Shown here in pieces: positions 39,833 to 49,857 of a DNA stretch of 57,332 bases. The stretch comes from Flavobacterium geliluteum (GTDB lineage Bacteria > Bacteroidota > Bacteroidia > Flavobacteriales > Flavobacteriaceae). Under the pieces are notes generated by a model. It was not told where the DNA came from, did no database searches, and saw only the letters and a list, made by a program, of their open reading frames with translations. The stretch is taken from positions 1-57,332 of the forward strand of contig NZ_JAGFBV010000029.1 in the NCBI RefSeq assembly GCF_017948595.1, in the 5' to 3' direction. The position numbers and the translations under genes are program-made. The stretch's first letter is position 1. The number at the start of each line of letters is the position of its first letter.

Positions 39833-40864
39833 TTAGTCAGTAGATTCTCTTTTTATAAGATGTGTTTCAATGACTTCTGTAGTGTAATTTTCATTTTCTT
39901 CATCGTCGTCATCATGAGCGGCTTCCAGTCTTTCAATTAGCATTTTGGCGGCTTTGTTTCCCATTTTTTCGCCACTTTGGCTTACAGTGGTAATTGTTGG
40001 AGTGGAGTATTTCGAGATAATTCCGTCGGTAAAAGCAATTACAGCCAGGTCTTCAGGAATTTTAAGCCCCATCTTATTTGCTGTTTTGATGATAGTAACC
40101 GCAAAAAGTTCGTTTACCGCAAAAACTGCATCAAAAGCCCTGTCGTGCAAGAGTTGGCCAATGGTGATTTCGCAAGTATCTACATCTTCAATTTTGATGA
40201 TAAGGTCTTCATTAAAAGGTAATCCGTTGTCCAGAAGTGCTTTTTCGTAGCCATCCGTCCTTAATTTTCCGACACTTACATAATCTACCGTTGTCACAAG
40301 TGCAATCTTTTTTCGACCATTATCGATTAAGCTTTGAACGGCTTCGTAAGCAGCAGATTTGTCATCAATAATCACTTTGTCGCACAAAATATCATTGGTC
40401 ACACGGTCAAACATCACCACAGGCATTCCTTGATTAATTACTTCTGTAATATGGTGAAAATCGCCTTTGTACTGGGTTTCTTTAGAGAGCGACATGATAA
40501 AGCCGTCAATGCTTCCGTTGGCCAACATCTCCATATTAAGGACCTCTTTATCAAAAGAATCATCAGACAGGCAAATTACAACACTGTAGCCGTGTTCGTT
40601 CGCCACCTGCTCAATACCGTTGATCACAGTAGAGAAAAAATAATGTACAATTTCCGGAATGATAATACCAATACTTTTGGTTTTTCGATTTTTTAGACTA
40701 AGAGCAATGTTGTTGGGTTTATAGTTGTAAAACTTTGCAAAGGCCTGTACTTTCAGACGTGTTTCTTCACCGATTTCGAGACTGTTTCTAAGTGATTTTG
40801 AGACAGTTGAAATCGATACGTCAAGCTCCTTTGCAATTTGTTTTAAGGTTATTTTTCGTTTCAT
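39833..40864 (-). CDS. LacI family transcriptional regulator
   Basis: A 343-residue DNA-binding repressor. The N-terminal LacI HTH is TLKQIAKELDVSISTVSKSL (about 7-26), with a hinge near FYNYKPNNIALSLKNRKT. A periplasmic-binding-protein-like sensor domain starts at SIGIIIPE, with VVMFDRV, GYEKAL and FAVNE stretches. The C-terminal part contains an unusual acidic insert EAAHDDDDEENE (about 317-328). It sits between the two maltose operon arms, transcribed from the 236-base regulatory gap shared with susC. The likely effector is maltose or a derivative (inference). Confidence 0.93.
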   Translation of the reverse strand: MKRKITLKQIAKELDVSISTVSKSLRNSLEIGEETRLKVQAFAKFYNYKPNNIALSLKNRKTKSIGIIIPEIVHYFFSTVINGIEQVANEHGYSVVICLSDDSFDKEVLNMEMLANGSIDGFIMSLSKETQYKGDFHHITEVINQGMPVVMFDRVTNDILCDKVIIDDKSAAYEAVQSLIDNGRKKIALVTTVDYVSVGKLRTDGYEKALLDNGLPFNEDLIIKIEDVDTCEITIGQLLHDRAFDAVFAVNELFAVTIIKTANKMGLKIPEDLAVIAFTDGIISKYSTPTITTVSQSGEKMGNKAAKMLIERLEAAHDDDDEENENYTTEVIETHLIKRESTD

Positions 40865-40999
40865 AGTATTAATTTGAAAAAAATCTAATTATTAATAAAG
40901 GTATTGTATATTTTGATAATTGATAATTTTTGACTTAAAAGATTACAAAAAATAGAAAGTTTTCAACACTATCACGTTTTCGTAAACCAATAAAAATTG

Positions 41000-41018
41000 T
41001 AACTCGTTGCGCATGTTA
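41000..41018. promoter_or_regulatory. TAAC-N11-GTTA operator-like dyad over the susC -33
   Basis: TAAC and GTTA flank an 11-base core containing TGCGCA, which resembles LacI-type CG-centred operators. The -33 TTG of the susC promoter (41007-41009) lies inside the dyad, so bound repressor would block transcription. Confidence 0.5.
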
Positions 41019-41035
41019 ATAAATTCCTAATTTTG
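41007..41035 (+). promoter_or_regulatory. susC promoter
   Basis: TTG (41007-41009), 18 bases, then TAATTTTG (41028-41035), a good match to the Bacteroidota TTG/TAnnTTTG pattern. Transcription would start about 41042, with a leader of about 58 bases before the susC ATG. Confidence 0.7.
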
Positions 41036-41100
41036 AAATTCGAAGTAAAATTAAAAACTTAACTAACAATCACAAACTCAAACTAATTTAAACAAAAAGT

Positions 41101-44076
41101 ATGAAAGCAATTTATAAAAAGTTGTTATTTTTATTCCTGCTGTTGCCTTTTTCGGTGTTAGCTCAAAGCACTTTAAGCGGAACCGTTGTTGATAAAGCAA
41201 CAGGACAACCAATACCAGGAGTAAATGTAAATGTACAGGGTGCTCCAAGCGGCGCATCTACCGGATTTGATGGGGTTTACCAACTTTCAAATGTAAAAAA
41301 TGGTAACAAAATTGTCGTATCTTTTATTGGATATAAAACGGCAACTATTGATTACACCGGACAAAAGACACTAAATGTTACCTTAGAGGAAGATACAAAC
41401 CAACTTAAAGAAGTTGTAGTACAAGTAGGTTACGGTACTGTTAAGAAAAAAGATGCTACAGGTTCTGTTTCTCAAATCTCTTCAAAAGAGTTTAATAAAG
41501 GAATCAACGTAACTCCGGAAAGCTTAATTAGTGGGCGTATTTCGGGTGTAACTGTTGTTGGAGGAGGTGCTCCTGGTGCAAAAGCAGATATCCGTATTCG
41601 TGGAGGTTCCTCTTTAAATGCTTCAAATGAGCCTTTGATCGTTTTAGACGGATTGCCTTTGAGTAATGCAGTTCCTAGCGGAGCAACAAGTATTTTATCT
41701 ACTATTGATCCTAATGATATTGAGTCTTTTACAGTTCTTAAAGATGCTTCTGCAGCAGCTATTTATGGTTCGCGTGCAGCAAATGGTGTAATTGTGATTA
41801 CAACCAAAAAAGGATCAAAAGGTGGTGTAAAAGTTAATTTTAGTTCGCAGGTAGGTATCAATACAGTGGCCAACACAGTTGACGTAATGAGTGCAGATCA
41901 ATTTCGTGATTTAGTAAACACAAAAGGAACAGCAACTCAACAAGCTTTATTGGGTAATGCAAATACCAACTGGCAGGACGAAATTTTTCATACTGCTCTT
42001 ACAACAAACAACAATATTTCTGTAAGTGGTTCTTTATTTAATAAATTGCCAGTTAGGTTATCAGTTGGAAATGTTGATAATCCGGGAATCTTAAGAAATA
42101 CATCTTTTGAGAGAACTACGACATCGTTATCGCTAAATCCTGTTTTATTTGATAATCATTTAAAAATTGATATTAGCGGAAATTTATCTTTCGGTAAAAA
42201 TCAATTTCAGGATGAAGGAGCTGTAATTGGTAGTGCTATCGGATTTGATCCTACACAGCCAGTTTACGATGCCAATTCACGTTACGGAGGTTATTATGAG
42301 TGGTTAGAACCAAATGGAAATTTACCCTTATTGCCGGCAAGAAATCCTGTTGCAAGATTAAATCAGGATAATAGAAGAGCTACTTCTACCAGAAAATGGG
42401 GTAATGTTAGATTAGACTATAAATTACATTTCTTTGAAGATTTGAGAGTTGTAGCCGAAGCTGGTATTGATAGATTTGATAGTAGCGGATATACAGAAGT
42501 AAGTACTCAAAGTGCGTTGGGTTATCAGCCAAACCCATTTAGCTCAGGAAACTGGGTAAATTTAGGAAACTATTCTAGTTATACTGATGCACTTCAAAAC
42601 AAAAACTTAAATGCTTATTTTAATTATACCAAAGATTTAGGAAAAATTAAAGTAGACGCAACAGCGGGTTATAACTACCAATTGTTTCAAAAAGAAAGAT
42701 ATCAATCTGGCGAAATAAGACAGCCAAATCCAAATGAAGATGTTGCTACGGATCCAGACGTTAATTTACAATCTTTCTTTGGTCGTTTGAATTTAGGTTA
42801 TGACAGCAGATATTTATTGACCTTAAACTACAGAAGAGACGGGACTTCACGTTTTTCTGAAGATAACAGATGGGGTAATTTTGCCGGAGGAGCTTTTGCT
42901 TGGAATGTATCTGAAGAGGAATTTTTAAAAGACAATGCTACACTTTCAACTTTAAAATTAAGAGTTGGTTACGGAACTACAGGTCAACAAGATATCTCTG
43001 CTCAGTATGATTATCTGAGAAGAGTAACTTTAGGAACAATTAATTCACAGTATATTTTTGGAAATACTGTTTATTCAACTGCCAGACCAGAAGGATATAA
43101 CGAAAATATCAAATGGGAAGAATTGGCAGAGATGAACGTGGGTGTTGATTACGGATTTTTGAATGAAAGAATAACAGGATCCATCAACTATTTTGATAAG
43201 AAATCAACAGATTTATTAGCAGATATTGCAGTTCCTGATGGAGCAAATCTTAGAAATCAAGGTTTCTTTAATATTGGTAGTGTAAGAACAAAAGGGGTTG
43301 AGTTTAATGTTCAGTCGGATGTAGTTAAAACCGATAACCTAACTTGGAATGTAGCTTTTAATGCTACTTACATCGATCAAAAAATCTCAGAATTAGGAAT
43401 TACTGTTCCTGGTTTTCAAGGTTATTTGGCAGGAGACAACATAGCTGGAGGAAATGGGAATAAAGTTCTTATTAACTCAGTAGGATATGCACCAAATTCA
43501 TTCTTTGTTTACGAACAATTATATGATGCTGACAAAAGACCTATAGCAGGAGCTTATGTTGATAGAAATTCAGATGGAAAAATTGATGCAGGTGATCGTT
43601 ACAGAGCTGGTAAAACGGCTCCAGATTATACTTTTGGATTGTTTTCTACTTTAAACTACAAAAATTTTGATTTTACAATGAACTGGAGAGCTAGTGTTGG
43701 AAACAAAATTTTTGATAACGTAAGTTCAAATTTAGGTTACTCTGATGCTGGATTAAGAAGACAAACGGATTTATCTAACGTAAGTTCTGATTACTTTAAT
43801 ACAGGCTTTACTTTTGAAGATAATGGAACACAACGTTATTTGTCTGATTATTTTGTAAAAGATGCTTCTTTTGTAAAATTAGATAATGTTATGCTTGGGT
43901 ATACTTTTGATAAAACGATCATTAAAGCCGCTTCATTAAGATTTACAGCTGGTGTTCAGAATGTTTTCATTCTTACGAAATACAATGGTTTAGATCCTGA
44001 AAGATTCAATGGAATTGATAATAATGTTTACCCAAGAGCCAGAACTTTCTTGTTTGGAGTAAATGCCAATTTCTAA
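41101..44076 (+). CDS. susC: SusC/RagA TonB-linked outer-membrane transporter
   Basis: A 991-residue outer-membrane importer of malto-oligosaccharides. It has a signal peptide (about 1-21, VLA-Q) and a CarboxypepD_reg domain (STLSGTVVDKATGQPIPGVNV, about 23-100). A SusC-type TonB box/plug transition lies near QVGYGTVKKKDATGSVSQI, followed by the plug with IRGGSSLNASNEPLIVLDGLPL and SFTVLKDASAAAIYGSRAANGVI. The barrel ends in ARTFLFGVNANF with terminal Phe. It is the first gene of the plus-strand operon, followed 36 bases later by susD. Confidence 0.96.
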   Translation: MKAIYKKLLFLFLLLPFSVLAQSTLSGTVVDKATGQPIPGVNVNVQGAPSGASTGFDGVYQLSNVKNGNKIVVSFIGYKTATIDYTGQKTLNVTLEEDTNQLKEVVVQVGYGTVKKKDATGSVSQISSKEFNKGINVTPESLISGRISGVTVVGGGAPGAKADIRIRGGSSLNASNEPLIVLDGLPLSNAVPSGATSILSTIDPNDIESFTVLKDASAAAIYGSRAANGVIVITTKKGSKGGVKVNFSSQVGINTVANTVDVMSADQFRDLVNTKGTATQQALLGNANTNWQDEIFHTALTTNNNISVSGSLFNKLPVRLSVGNVDNPGILRNTSFERTTTSLSLNPVLFDNHLKIDISGNLSFGKNQFQDEGAVIGSAIGFDPTQPVYDANSRYGGYYEWLEPNGNLPLLPARNPVARLNQDNRRATSTRKWGNVRLDYKLHFFEDLRVVAEAGIDRFDSSGYTEVSTQSALGYQPNPFSSGNWVNLGNYSSYTDALQNKNLNAYFNYTKDLGKIKVDATAGYNYQLFQKERYQSGEIRQPNPNEDVATDPDVNLQSFFGRLNLGYDSRYLLTLNYRRDGTSRFSEDNRWGNFAGGAFAWNVSEEEFLKDNATLSTLKLRVGYGTTGQQDISAQYDYLRRVTLGTINSQYIFGNTVYSTARPEGYNENIKWEELAEMNVGVDYGFLNERITGSINYFDKKSTDLLADIAVPDGANLRNQGFFNIGSVRTKGVEFNVQSDVVKTDNLTWNVAFNATYIDQKISELGITVPGFQGYLAGDNIAGGNGNKVLINSVGYAPNSFFVYEQLYDADKRPIAGAYVDRNSDGKIDAGDRYRAGKTAPDYTFGLFSTLNYKNFDFTMNWRASVGNKIFDNVSSNLGYSDAGLRRQTDLSNVSSDYFNTGFTFEDNGTQRYLSDYFVKDASFVKLDNVMLGYTFDKTIIKAASLRFTAGVQNVFILTKYNGLDPERFNGIDNNVYPRARTFLFGVNANF

Positions 44077-44112
44077 TAGTAGACTGAAATCAAAAATTTA
44101 AAAATAAACAAA

Positions 44113-45720
44113 ATGAAAATATCATTTAAATATATATCTTATTTTTTCCTATTCATTTTAGGATTAAGTATGACGCTTACTTCGTGTACCGACGACCTAA
44201 ACGTGACGCCAAAGGATGATGATGAGTTTTTATCTGAAACCTTTTTTCAAGATCCCGCATCGTACAAGCAAGTATTGGCAAAATTATATGCAGGTCTGTA
44301 TGTAGGAGGAAATGATGGAGATGGTTCTGCAGATATTGCTGGATTGAGTGGGGATTTTAGTAGTTATTTGCGTTTGCTTTTTGTAACACAGGAGTTTACT
44401 ACTGATGAAGCAATTATCGCTTGGGCGGATGGTACTTTACCAACATTGAATGCTCAAACTTGGTCGCCTGCAAATGAATTTCTGGAAGGAACATTCTCTA
44501 GAGCTTTTTATCACATTAGTGTTGCTAATGAGTTTTTAAGACAAACTACAGATGAAAAATTAACGGCAAGAGGTGTTGATGCTACTTTAAAAGCTGAAAT
44601 CGCTACTTTTAGAGCTGAGGCTCGTTTCTTGAGAGCATTTTCATACTATAACTTAATGGATTTATTTGGGAATGTGCCAATCACTACAGAAAATGATCCT
44701 GTAGGTTTCTTTTACCCAGCACAAAAATCCAGAGCAGAAGTTTTTGCTTTTGTAGAATCTGAATTGAAAGATTTAGATACTGGTTTGGCTGCTTCAAAAA
44801 CAAATGAATATGGTAGAGTGGATAAAGCTGCTGCTAAATTTTTATTAGCTCAGGTTTATCTGAATGCGAATGTATATGTAGGAACACCTAAATTTAATGA
44901 GGCTGCAGCATTATGCAAAGATATTATTGATAACTCTGGTTATACATTTGCTAATGTACCTTACGCTTATTTGTTCTCTGCAGATAATAATAGAAACGGT
45001 GCACAAAGTGAGGTAATTTTTCCAATTGTAAGTGATGGTAATGCTATTAGAGCTACAGGTGGAGGGATGAGTTTTATCATGCACGCTTCCATCGGAGGTA
45101 GTATGGATGCTGCTTCACGCGGTATGGACGGTGGATGGCAAGGAATTAGAACTCGTAGAGAGTTTGTAAATCTTTTTCCTGACGAAACCGCAACTGCTGA
45201 TAAAAGAGGAACTTTTTATACAACAGGCCAAGCAAAAGACATCGCTAATGTTGGGACATTTACAGACGGTTATGCTGTAACAAAATACATCAACAAAAAT
45301 GCAGATGGTTCTGCAGCACAAAGAAATGATATCCCGGATATCGATTTTCCAATGTTCAGATTAACAGATGCTTATTTAATGTACGCTGAAGCAACACTTA
45401 GAGGAGCTACTACAGGAAACATAACTACAGCTTTGGGTTATATCAATCAAATCAGAGATAGAGCGGATGCAGCGCCAATCAATGCTGGACAATTAACTCT
45501 TGACTTTATCCTAGATGAAAGAGGGAGAGAATTATTTTGGGAATGTCACAGAAGAACAGATTTAATTCGTTTTGGAAAATTCACAGGCGGATCTAAAATC
45601 TGGCAATGGAAAGGCGGTTCTGTAAATGGAAGTGCAACAGAGTCTTACAGAGATTTAATGCCTATTCCTGCAAGAAACATTCAGGCAAATCCAACTTTGA
45701 AACAAAATCCGGGTTACTAA
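44113..45720 (+). CDS. susD: SusD/RagB starch-binding lipoprotein
   Basis: A 535-residue surface lipoprotein that caps SusC and captures glycan. The lipobox is LTSC (about Cys25). The TPR-like SusD fold is seen in EFLRQTTDEK, AEARFLRAFSYYNLMDLFGNVPI, RVDKAAAKFLLAQVYLNA, NQIRDRADAAPI and ERGRELFWECHRRTDLIRFGKF. The end matches the family end (RNIQANPTLKQNPGY). It is co-transcribed with susC and the susE/F-like gene 20 bases downstream. Confidence 0.96.
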   Translation: MKISFKYISYFFLFILGLSMTLTSCTDDLNVTPKDDDEFLSETFFQDPASYKQVLAKLYAGLYVGGNDGDGSADIAGLSGDFSSYLRLLFVTQEFTTDEAIIAWADGTLPTLNAQTWSPANEFLEGTFSRAFYHISVANEFLRQTTDEKLTARGVDATLKAEIATFRAEARFLRAFSYYNLMDLFGNVPITTENDPVGFFYPAQKSRAEVFAFVESELKDLDTGLAASKTNEYGRVDKAAAKFLLAQVYLNANVYVGTPKFNEAAALCKDIIDNSGYTFANVPYAYLFSADNNRNGAQSEVIFPIVSDGNAIRATGGGMSFIMHASIGGSMDAASRGMDGGWQGIRTRREFVNLFPDETATADKRGTFYTTGQAKDIANVGTFTDGYAVTKYINKNADGSAAQRNDIPDIDFPMFRLTDAYLMYAEATLRGATTGNITTALGYINQIRDRADAAPINAGQLTLDFILDERGRELFWECHRRTDLIRFGKFTGGSKIWQWKGGSVNGSATESYRDLMPIPARNIQANPTLKQNPGY

Positions 45721-45740
45721 CATCTTAATATAATATTAAA

Positions 45741-46832
45741 ATGAAAAACATATATAAAATTTTAATCGCATTTATTGGCGTGTTGATTGTATCATGTAAT
45801 GCTGATGATGTAGATAACCGACCAATTGTAGATGCTGTTGCTACATCAGAAATAACTTCGCCAGCAACTGGAAAAGAGTTTGTTTTGGATGTAAATAAAC
45901 CAGCAGAAGAAGCTACTAAATTTGAATGGTCAGCTGCTGAATATTCTAAAGATGTAGTGGTAGAATATACTTTATTAATAGATAAAAAAGGGGGTGATTT
46001 TACAGCTGCAAAAACTCTTGCTACAACAAAAAATGTTACAAATGTATCAGTTTTGGTTAGAGAATTAAATCAGGTAGCAATTGAGCTTGGAGGAAAACCA
46101 GAAGAGGTTTCATCGTTTGATATAAAAGTGAAATCAACAGTTTCAGGTGGTGTTCCTCAAATTTCAAAAACATTAATTTCTATAAATGTTACTCCTTACA
46201 CGGGTAAAGTGACTTATGATTTTACAGATTGGTATCTAATTGGAGCAGCTGTAGAGGGAGGTTGGGATAATAATACCGACACTAAACATCAACCAATGTA
46301 TAGAGATGGGAAAAATGCAAATCTCTATAAATTTACAGGATTTTTTAAAGCTGGTAATTTTAAGCTTATTTCTGAAAAAGGAAGTTGGGATTCTCAATTA
46401 GGAAACGCAGGAGGTGATGCAATTGAAATTAAGAATAATGCAGGCGAATTTACGATTCCAGCCGACGGATATTATACTTTTCAATTCAATACGACTACTT
46501 TAAAATATACATTAGTAGACTACAACGCAACTGCGGCAGTAACACATTCAACTGTTGGTATTATTGGAAGCAGTACTTCTAAAGGTTGGGATGCTTCTAC
46601 TGCAATGGTAAAATCCTCATTCAGTGCTCATGTTTGGTCTCTTGGCGTAACTTCATTAAATGATGGAGAACTTAAATTTAGAGCAAATGATGCTTGGGAT
46701 GTTTCTTGGGGAGGAAATACTCCTTTCTCAGGGGGCGGTACTGGAGATAATATACCAGTAGCAAAATCTAAATATGTAATTTATTTTAATGATTTAGATG
46801 GCAGTTATTCATTGATTCCAAATCAAGACTAA
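45741..46832 (+). CDS. SusE/SusF family starch-binding lipoprotein
   Basis: A 363-residue outer-membrane lipoprotein. The lipobox is LIVSCNAD (Cys19). It has an N-terminal SusE domain (about 40-150, with the pattern KEFVLDVNKPAEEATKFEWSAA) and two carbohydrate-binding-like modules: WYLIGAAVEGGWDNNTDT (about 169-186) and VGIIGSSTSKGWDASTAM (about 275-292). The end is KYVIYFNDLDGSYSLIPNQD. It probably binds starch at the cell surface next to SusCD. It ends with a strong terminator, so the following amylase gene is partly insulated. Confidence 0.9.
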   Translation: MKNIYKILIAFIGVLIVSCNADDVDNRPIVDAVATSEITSPATGKEFVLDVNKPAEEATKFEWSAAEYSKDVVVEYTLLIDKKGGDFTAAKTLATTKNVTNVSVLVRELNQVAIELGGKPEEVSSFDIKVKSTVSGGVPQISKTLISINVTPYTGKVTYDFTDWYLIGAAVEGGWDNNTDTKHQPMYRDGKNANLYKFTGFFKAGNFKLISEKGSWDSQLGNAGGDAIEIKNNAGEFTIPADGYYTFQFNTTTLKYTLVDYNATAAVTHSTVGIIGSSTSKGWDASTAMVKSSFSAHVWSLGVTSLNDGELKFRANDAWDVSWGGNTPFSGGGTGDNIPVAKSKYVIYFNDLDGSYSLIPNQD

Positions 46833-46849
46833 TCTCTCTTGAAATATTT

Positions 46850-46880
46850 AAAAGGGCTATCTAAAAGGTAGCCCTTTTTT
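46850..46880 (+). terminator. Terminator after the SusE/F gene
   Basis: The AAAAGGGCTA/TAGCCCTTTT stem (46850-46859 with 46869-46878) and the T tract lie between susE/F and the amylase gene. Full read-through is doubtful, so the amylase may be expressed at a lower level or from a second start. Confidence 0.75.
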
Positions 46881-46907
46881 GATAAAACTAACCAAACCAA
46901 CCACAAT

Positions 46908-49781
46908 ATGAAAAAAACCATACTATCACTATTTCTTTTATTATCAGTATCTCTTTTTGCCCAGCAACAAACGGTAATTTATTCTATAAGTCCTACTACT
47001 TTTGAAGAAACAGCTTCAGTTACAATTACAATTAATGGAAGTAGTATTAACGAAACCACTTGGGGTGTTGTCGGAAATGCTTTGTATATGTGGGCTTGGG
47101 CTTTTGATTTAAATGATACCACCCAAAAAGGCACTCCTTTAAATGGTACTTGGGAAGCATCAGATGAGGCAAGCAGATTTACCTATAACAGCGGAACAGA
47201 TACTTACACAAAAACTATCACACCAACAACTTATTATAATACTACAGGGATCGGTAAAATAGGCTTTTTAATTAAAGCTAAAAACGGAACTGGCGATAAA
47301 AAATCACAAGACATTTTGGTCGAGGTGGGCACTTTTCAGGTTAATCTGGCCGCTCCAGTCGAAAATAGTGCCACAATTATTGCGTCAGGTGCCAGCTTTA
47401 ATATTGCTGCCACAAACACAAATGGTGCTGCAAATTATAGTCTAAAAGCAAACGGGGTTGTTATAAATACCAACGCAAGTACAACCAATTACGCCTATAC
47501 TGCTACGAATATTGTAAACAATCAAAATTATGAATTGTCTGCAACACAAGGAGCGGTTACCATTATAAAAAAGTTCTCAGTAGTTGTCAATCCTAATACA
47601 GTTATGGAAGCTATGCCAGCTGGTTTGGTTGATGGAATTAATTATCATGCTGATGATGCCACAAAAGCAACATTGGTTCTCGATGCGCCTTTAAAAGATT
47701 TTGTTTATGTGGCCGGAAGTTTCAACAACTGGCAGCCAACAATAACGTATGCTATGAAAAAAGATCCGGCTTCGGGTAAATTCTGGTTAGAATTAAATGG
47801 TTTGGTTTCGGGAGTAAACAATACCTACCAATATTGGGTGGTAGATGCAACACCATTAACAAATTCTCCTTCATTAGTAAAAACAGCAGATCCATATTCA
47901 ACTTTAGTATTATCTCCATTTGATGACGCTTCGATTCCTGCCGCGTCATATCCAAATATGGCAGCTTATCCGGCGGGACAAAATTTTGAAGTTACCGTTC
48001 TTAAAACAGGAGAAACGTCATACAATTGGCAAGTGATCAATTTTACAAAACCGGAAAAAGAAAAATTAGTAATTTATGAAGTTTTGGTTCGTGATTTTGA
48101 TGCGAATAGAAGCTATCAAAGTTTAATTGATAAAATAGATTATTTTAAAAACTTAAAAATAAATGCCATTCAGCTAATGCCAGTAATGGAGTTTGAAGGT
48201 AATGAAAGCTGGGGTTACAATACTTCTTTTCACATGGCTTTGGATAAGTTTTACGGAACTTCTAATAAATTAAAAGAACTTATTGACTTGTGTCACCAAA
48301 ACGGAATTGCAGTTATTCTGGACGTAGCTTTAAATCATGCTTTTGGAAGAAATCCGATGGTTAGAATGTGGATGAGTGATCCAGATGGTGATGGTTTTGG
48401 TTCGTCAACAGTAGAAAACCCTTATTTTAATACAGTTGCAAAACACAGTTATAATGTTGGAGAAGATTTTAATCACCAACAAATCAGAACTCAGAATTAT
48501 GTAAAAAGAGTGATCAAACAATGGGTAGAAGAATATAAAATTGATGGATTTCGTTGGGATTTAACCAAAGGTTTTACTCAAAACTGTACTGCCAACGATG
48601 AGGCATGTACCAATGATTTGCAACAGGACAGAATAGATGTTTTAAAATCGTATGCAGATTATTCTTGGAATCTTGACCCGACACATTATACGATTTTTGA
48701 ACATTTAGGTACAGATGCTGAAGAATTGCAATGGGCCAATTACAGAGTTGGAGAATCTCCAAGTAAAGGAATTATGCTTTGGGGTAACTTTAATAATGCT
48801 TATAACCAGTTGGCAATGGGTTATGCGTCTGATAGTAATATTTCCAGAATGGTAAGTAGCACTCATGGTTTTACTGCCAATCGTTTAGTGGGTTATGCAG
48901 AGAGTCATGATGAAGAACGCTTAATGTATAAAAATGTACAATATGGAAATTCTAACGGAAGCTATAACGTAAAAAATTTAAATACAGCTTTGTCAAGAAT
49001 GTCTGCCATTGGAGCAGTATCATTACTCGTTCCCGGGCCAAAAATGATTTGGCATTTTGGAGAGTTAGGCTGGGAATCTTCAATTTTTACCTGTAATAAT
49101 GGTACTGTAAACACAAGTAGCGATGCAACATCAGGTGATTGTAAATTAGACACAAAACCACAACCACAATGGACAGGGAATTGGTTAGGCAATTCAGATA
49201 GAAATAAAATTTATAACGATTGGGCAAAAATGATTACTATGAAAACAGTAGAACCGGTATTTCTGGGGACTGCTACAATCGTAAATGCAAATACATTGCT
49301 TCAGAATATAAAAATAACCAATGCCGAATTAGCTTCGACTCAGTTGAAAGACGTGTTAATTTTGGCCAATTTTGATGTTACAGCGCAGAATGTTCCAACG
49401 GGATTCCCATACGTCGGAACTTGGTACAATTTGATGGATAATACTACCATCAACGTTGCTGATATTGCGGCTCCTATAAATCTTCCTCCTGGAGAATTTA
49501 GAATTTACGGAAATAAACAAGCCAATTTAGCTATCGAAAATTTCGAAAAAGGAAACCTGGTTACTTTATATCCAAATCCGGTCGCAGACTATTTTACTTT
49601 GAATCTGACTGCCAAAAAAGTTCAGTTATATTCAGTTTCGGGACAACTTGTAAAAAGTTTCACTCCTAATGAAAACCAAAACTTTCAATTTCACGTAAGT
49701 GATTTAAAAGCAGGACTATATATTGTAAAAGCAATGGATGGTAATGATAAAACCCAAGTAATAAAATTTATAAAAAAATAA
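46908..49781 (+). CDS. GH13 alpha-amylase with starch-binding modules and T9SS C-terminal domain
   Basis: A 957-residue secreted, cell-surface amylase. The signal peptide is about 1-19 (LFA-Q). An N-terminal beta-sandwich (about 20-150) is followed by a CBM48-like E-set module (about 240-345, VYVAGSFNNWQP). The catalytic barrel has DGFRWDLTKGF (nucleophile Asp551), IFEHLG (Glu598) and ESHDEER (Asp668). The last about 75 residues form a type A sorting domain: LYPNPVADYFTLNL, VQLYSVSGQLVKSF and LKAGLYIVKAMDG, ending KFIKK. This marks export by the type IX system. The gene follows susCDE/F with a terminator in between. Confidence 0.93.
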   Translation: MKKTILSLFLLLSVSLFAQQQTVIYSISPTTFEETASVTITINGSSINETTWGVVGNALYMWAWAFDLNDTTQKGTPLNGTWEASDEASRFTYNSGTDTYTKTITPTTYYNTTGIGKIGFLIKAKNGTGDKKSQDILVEVGTFQVNLAAPVENSATIIASGASFNIAATNTNGAANYSLKANGVVINTNASTTNYAYTATNIVNNQNYELSATQGAVTIIKKFSVVVNPNTVMEAMPAGLVDGINYHADDATKATLVLDAPLKDFVYVAGSFNNWQPTITYAMKKDPASGKFWLELNGLVSGVNNTYQYWVVDATPLTNSPSLVKTADPYSTLVLSPFDDASIPAASYPNMAAYPAGQNFEVTVLKTGETSYNWQVINFTKPEKEKLVIYEVLVRDFDANRSYQSLIDKIDYFKNLKINAIQLMPVMEFEGNESWGYNTSFHMALDKFYGTSNKLKELIDLCHQNGIAVILDVALNHAFGRNPMVRMWMSDPDGDGFGSSTVENPYFNTVAKHSYNVGEDFNHQQIRTQNYVKRVIKQWVEEYKIDGFRWDLTKGFTQNCTANDEACTNDLQQDRIDVLKSYADYSWNLDPTHYTIFEHLGTDAEELQWANYRVGESPSKGIMLWGNFNNAYNQLAMGYASDSNISRMVSSTHGFTANRLVGYAESHDEERLMYKNVQYGNSNGSYNVKNLNTALSRMSAIGAVSLLVPGPKMIWHFGELGWESSIFTCNNGTVNTSSDATSGDCKLDTKPQPQWTGNWLGNSDRNKIYNDWAKMITMKTVEPVFLGTATIVNANTLLQNIKITNAELASTQLKDVLILANFDVTAQNVPTGFPYVGTWYNLMDNTTINVADIAAPINLPPGEFRIYGNKQANLAIENFEKGNLVTLYPNPVADYFTLNLTAKKVQLYSVSGQLVKSFTPNENQNFQFHVSDLKAGLYIVKAMDGNDKTQVIKFIKK

Positions 49782-49800
49782 ATATTTTGTTAGTGTGAAG

Positions 49801-49830
49801 AGGGCTGTCTGGAGGAGGCAGCCTTTTTTA
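49801..49830 (+). terminator. Terminator of the amylase gene
   Basis: A 10-bp stem with wobble pairs (AGGGCTGTCT with AGGCAGCCTT, loop GGAGG) is followed by T tracts, 19 bases past the amylase stop. The reverse gene at 49858 is convergent and could share it. Confidence 0.7.
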
Positions 49831-49857
49831 TAAAATCGTTCTGGTTTTCATTAAAAC

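Noticed and set aside
40930..40990. ACGTTTTCGT near 40976 as a LacI operator
   Set aside because: Only three bases on each side are symmetrical; the dyad at 41000-41018 covering the promoter is a better candidate.
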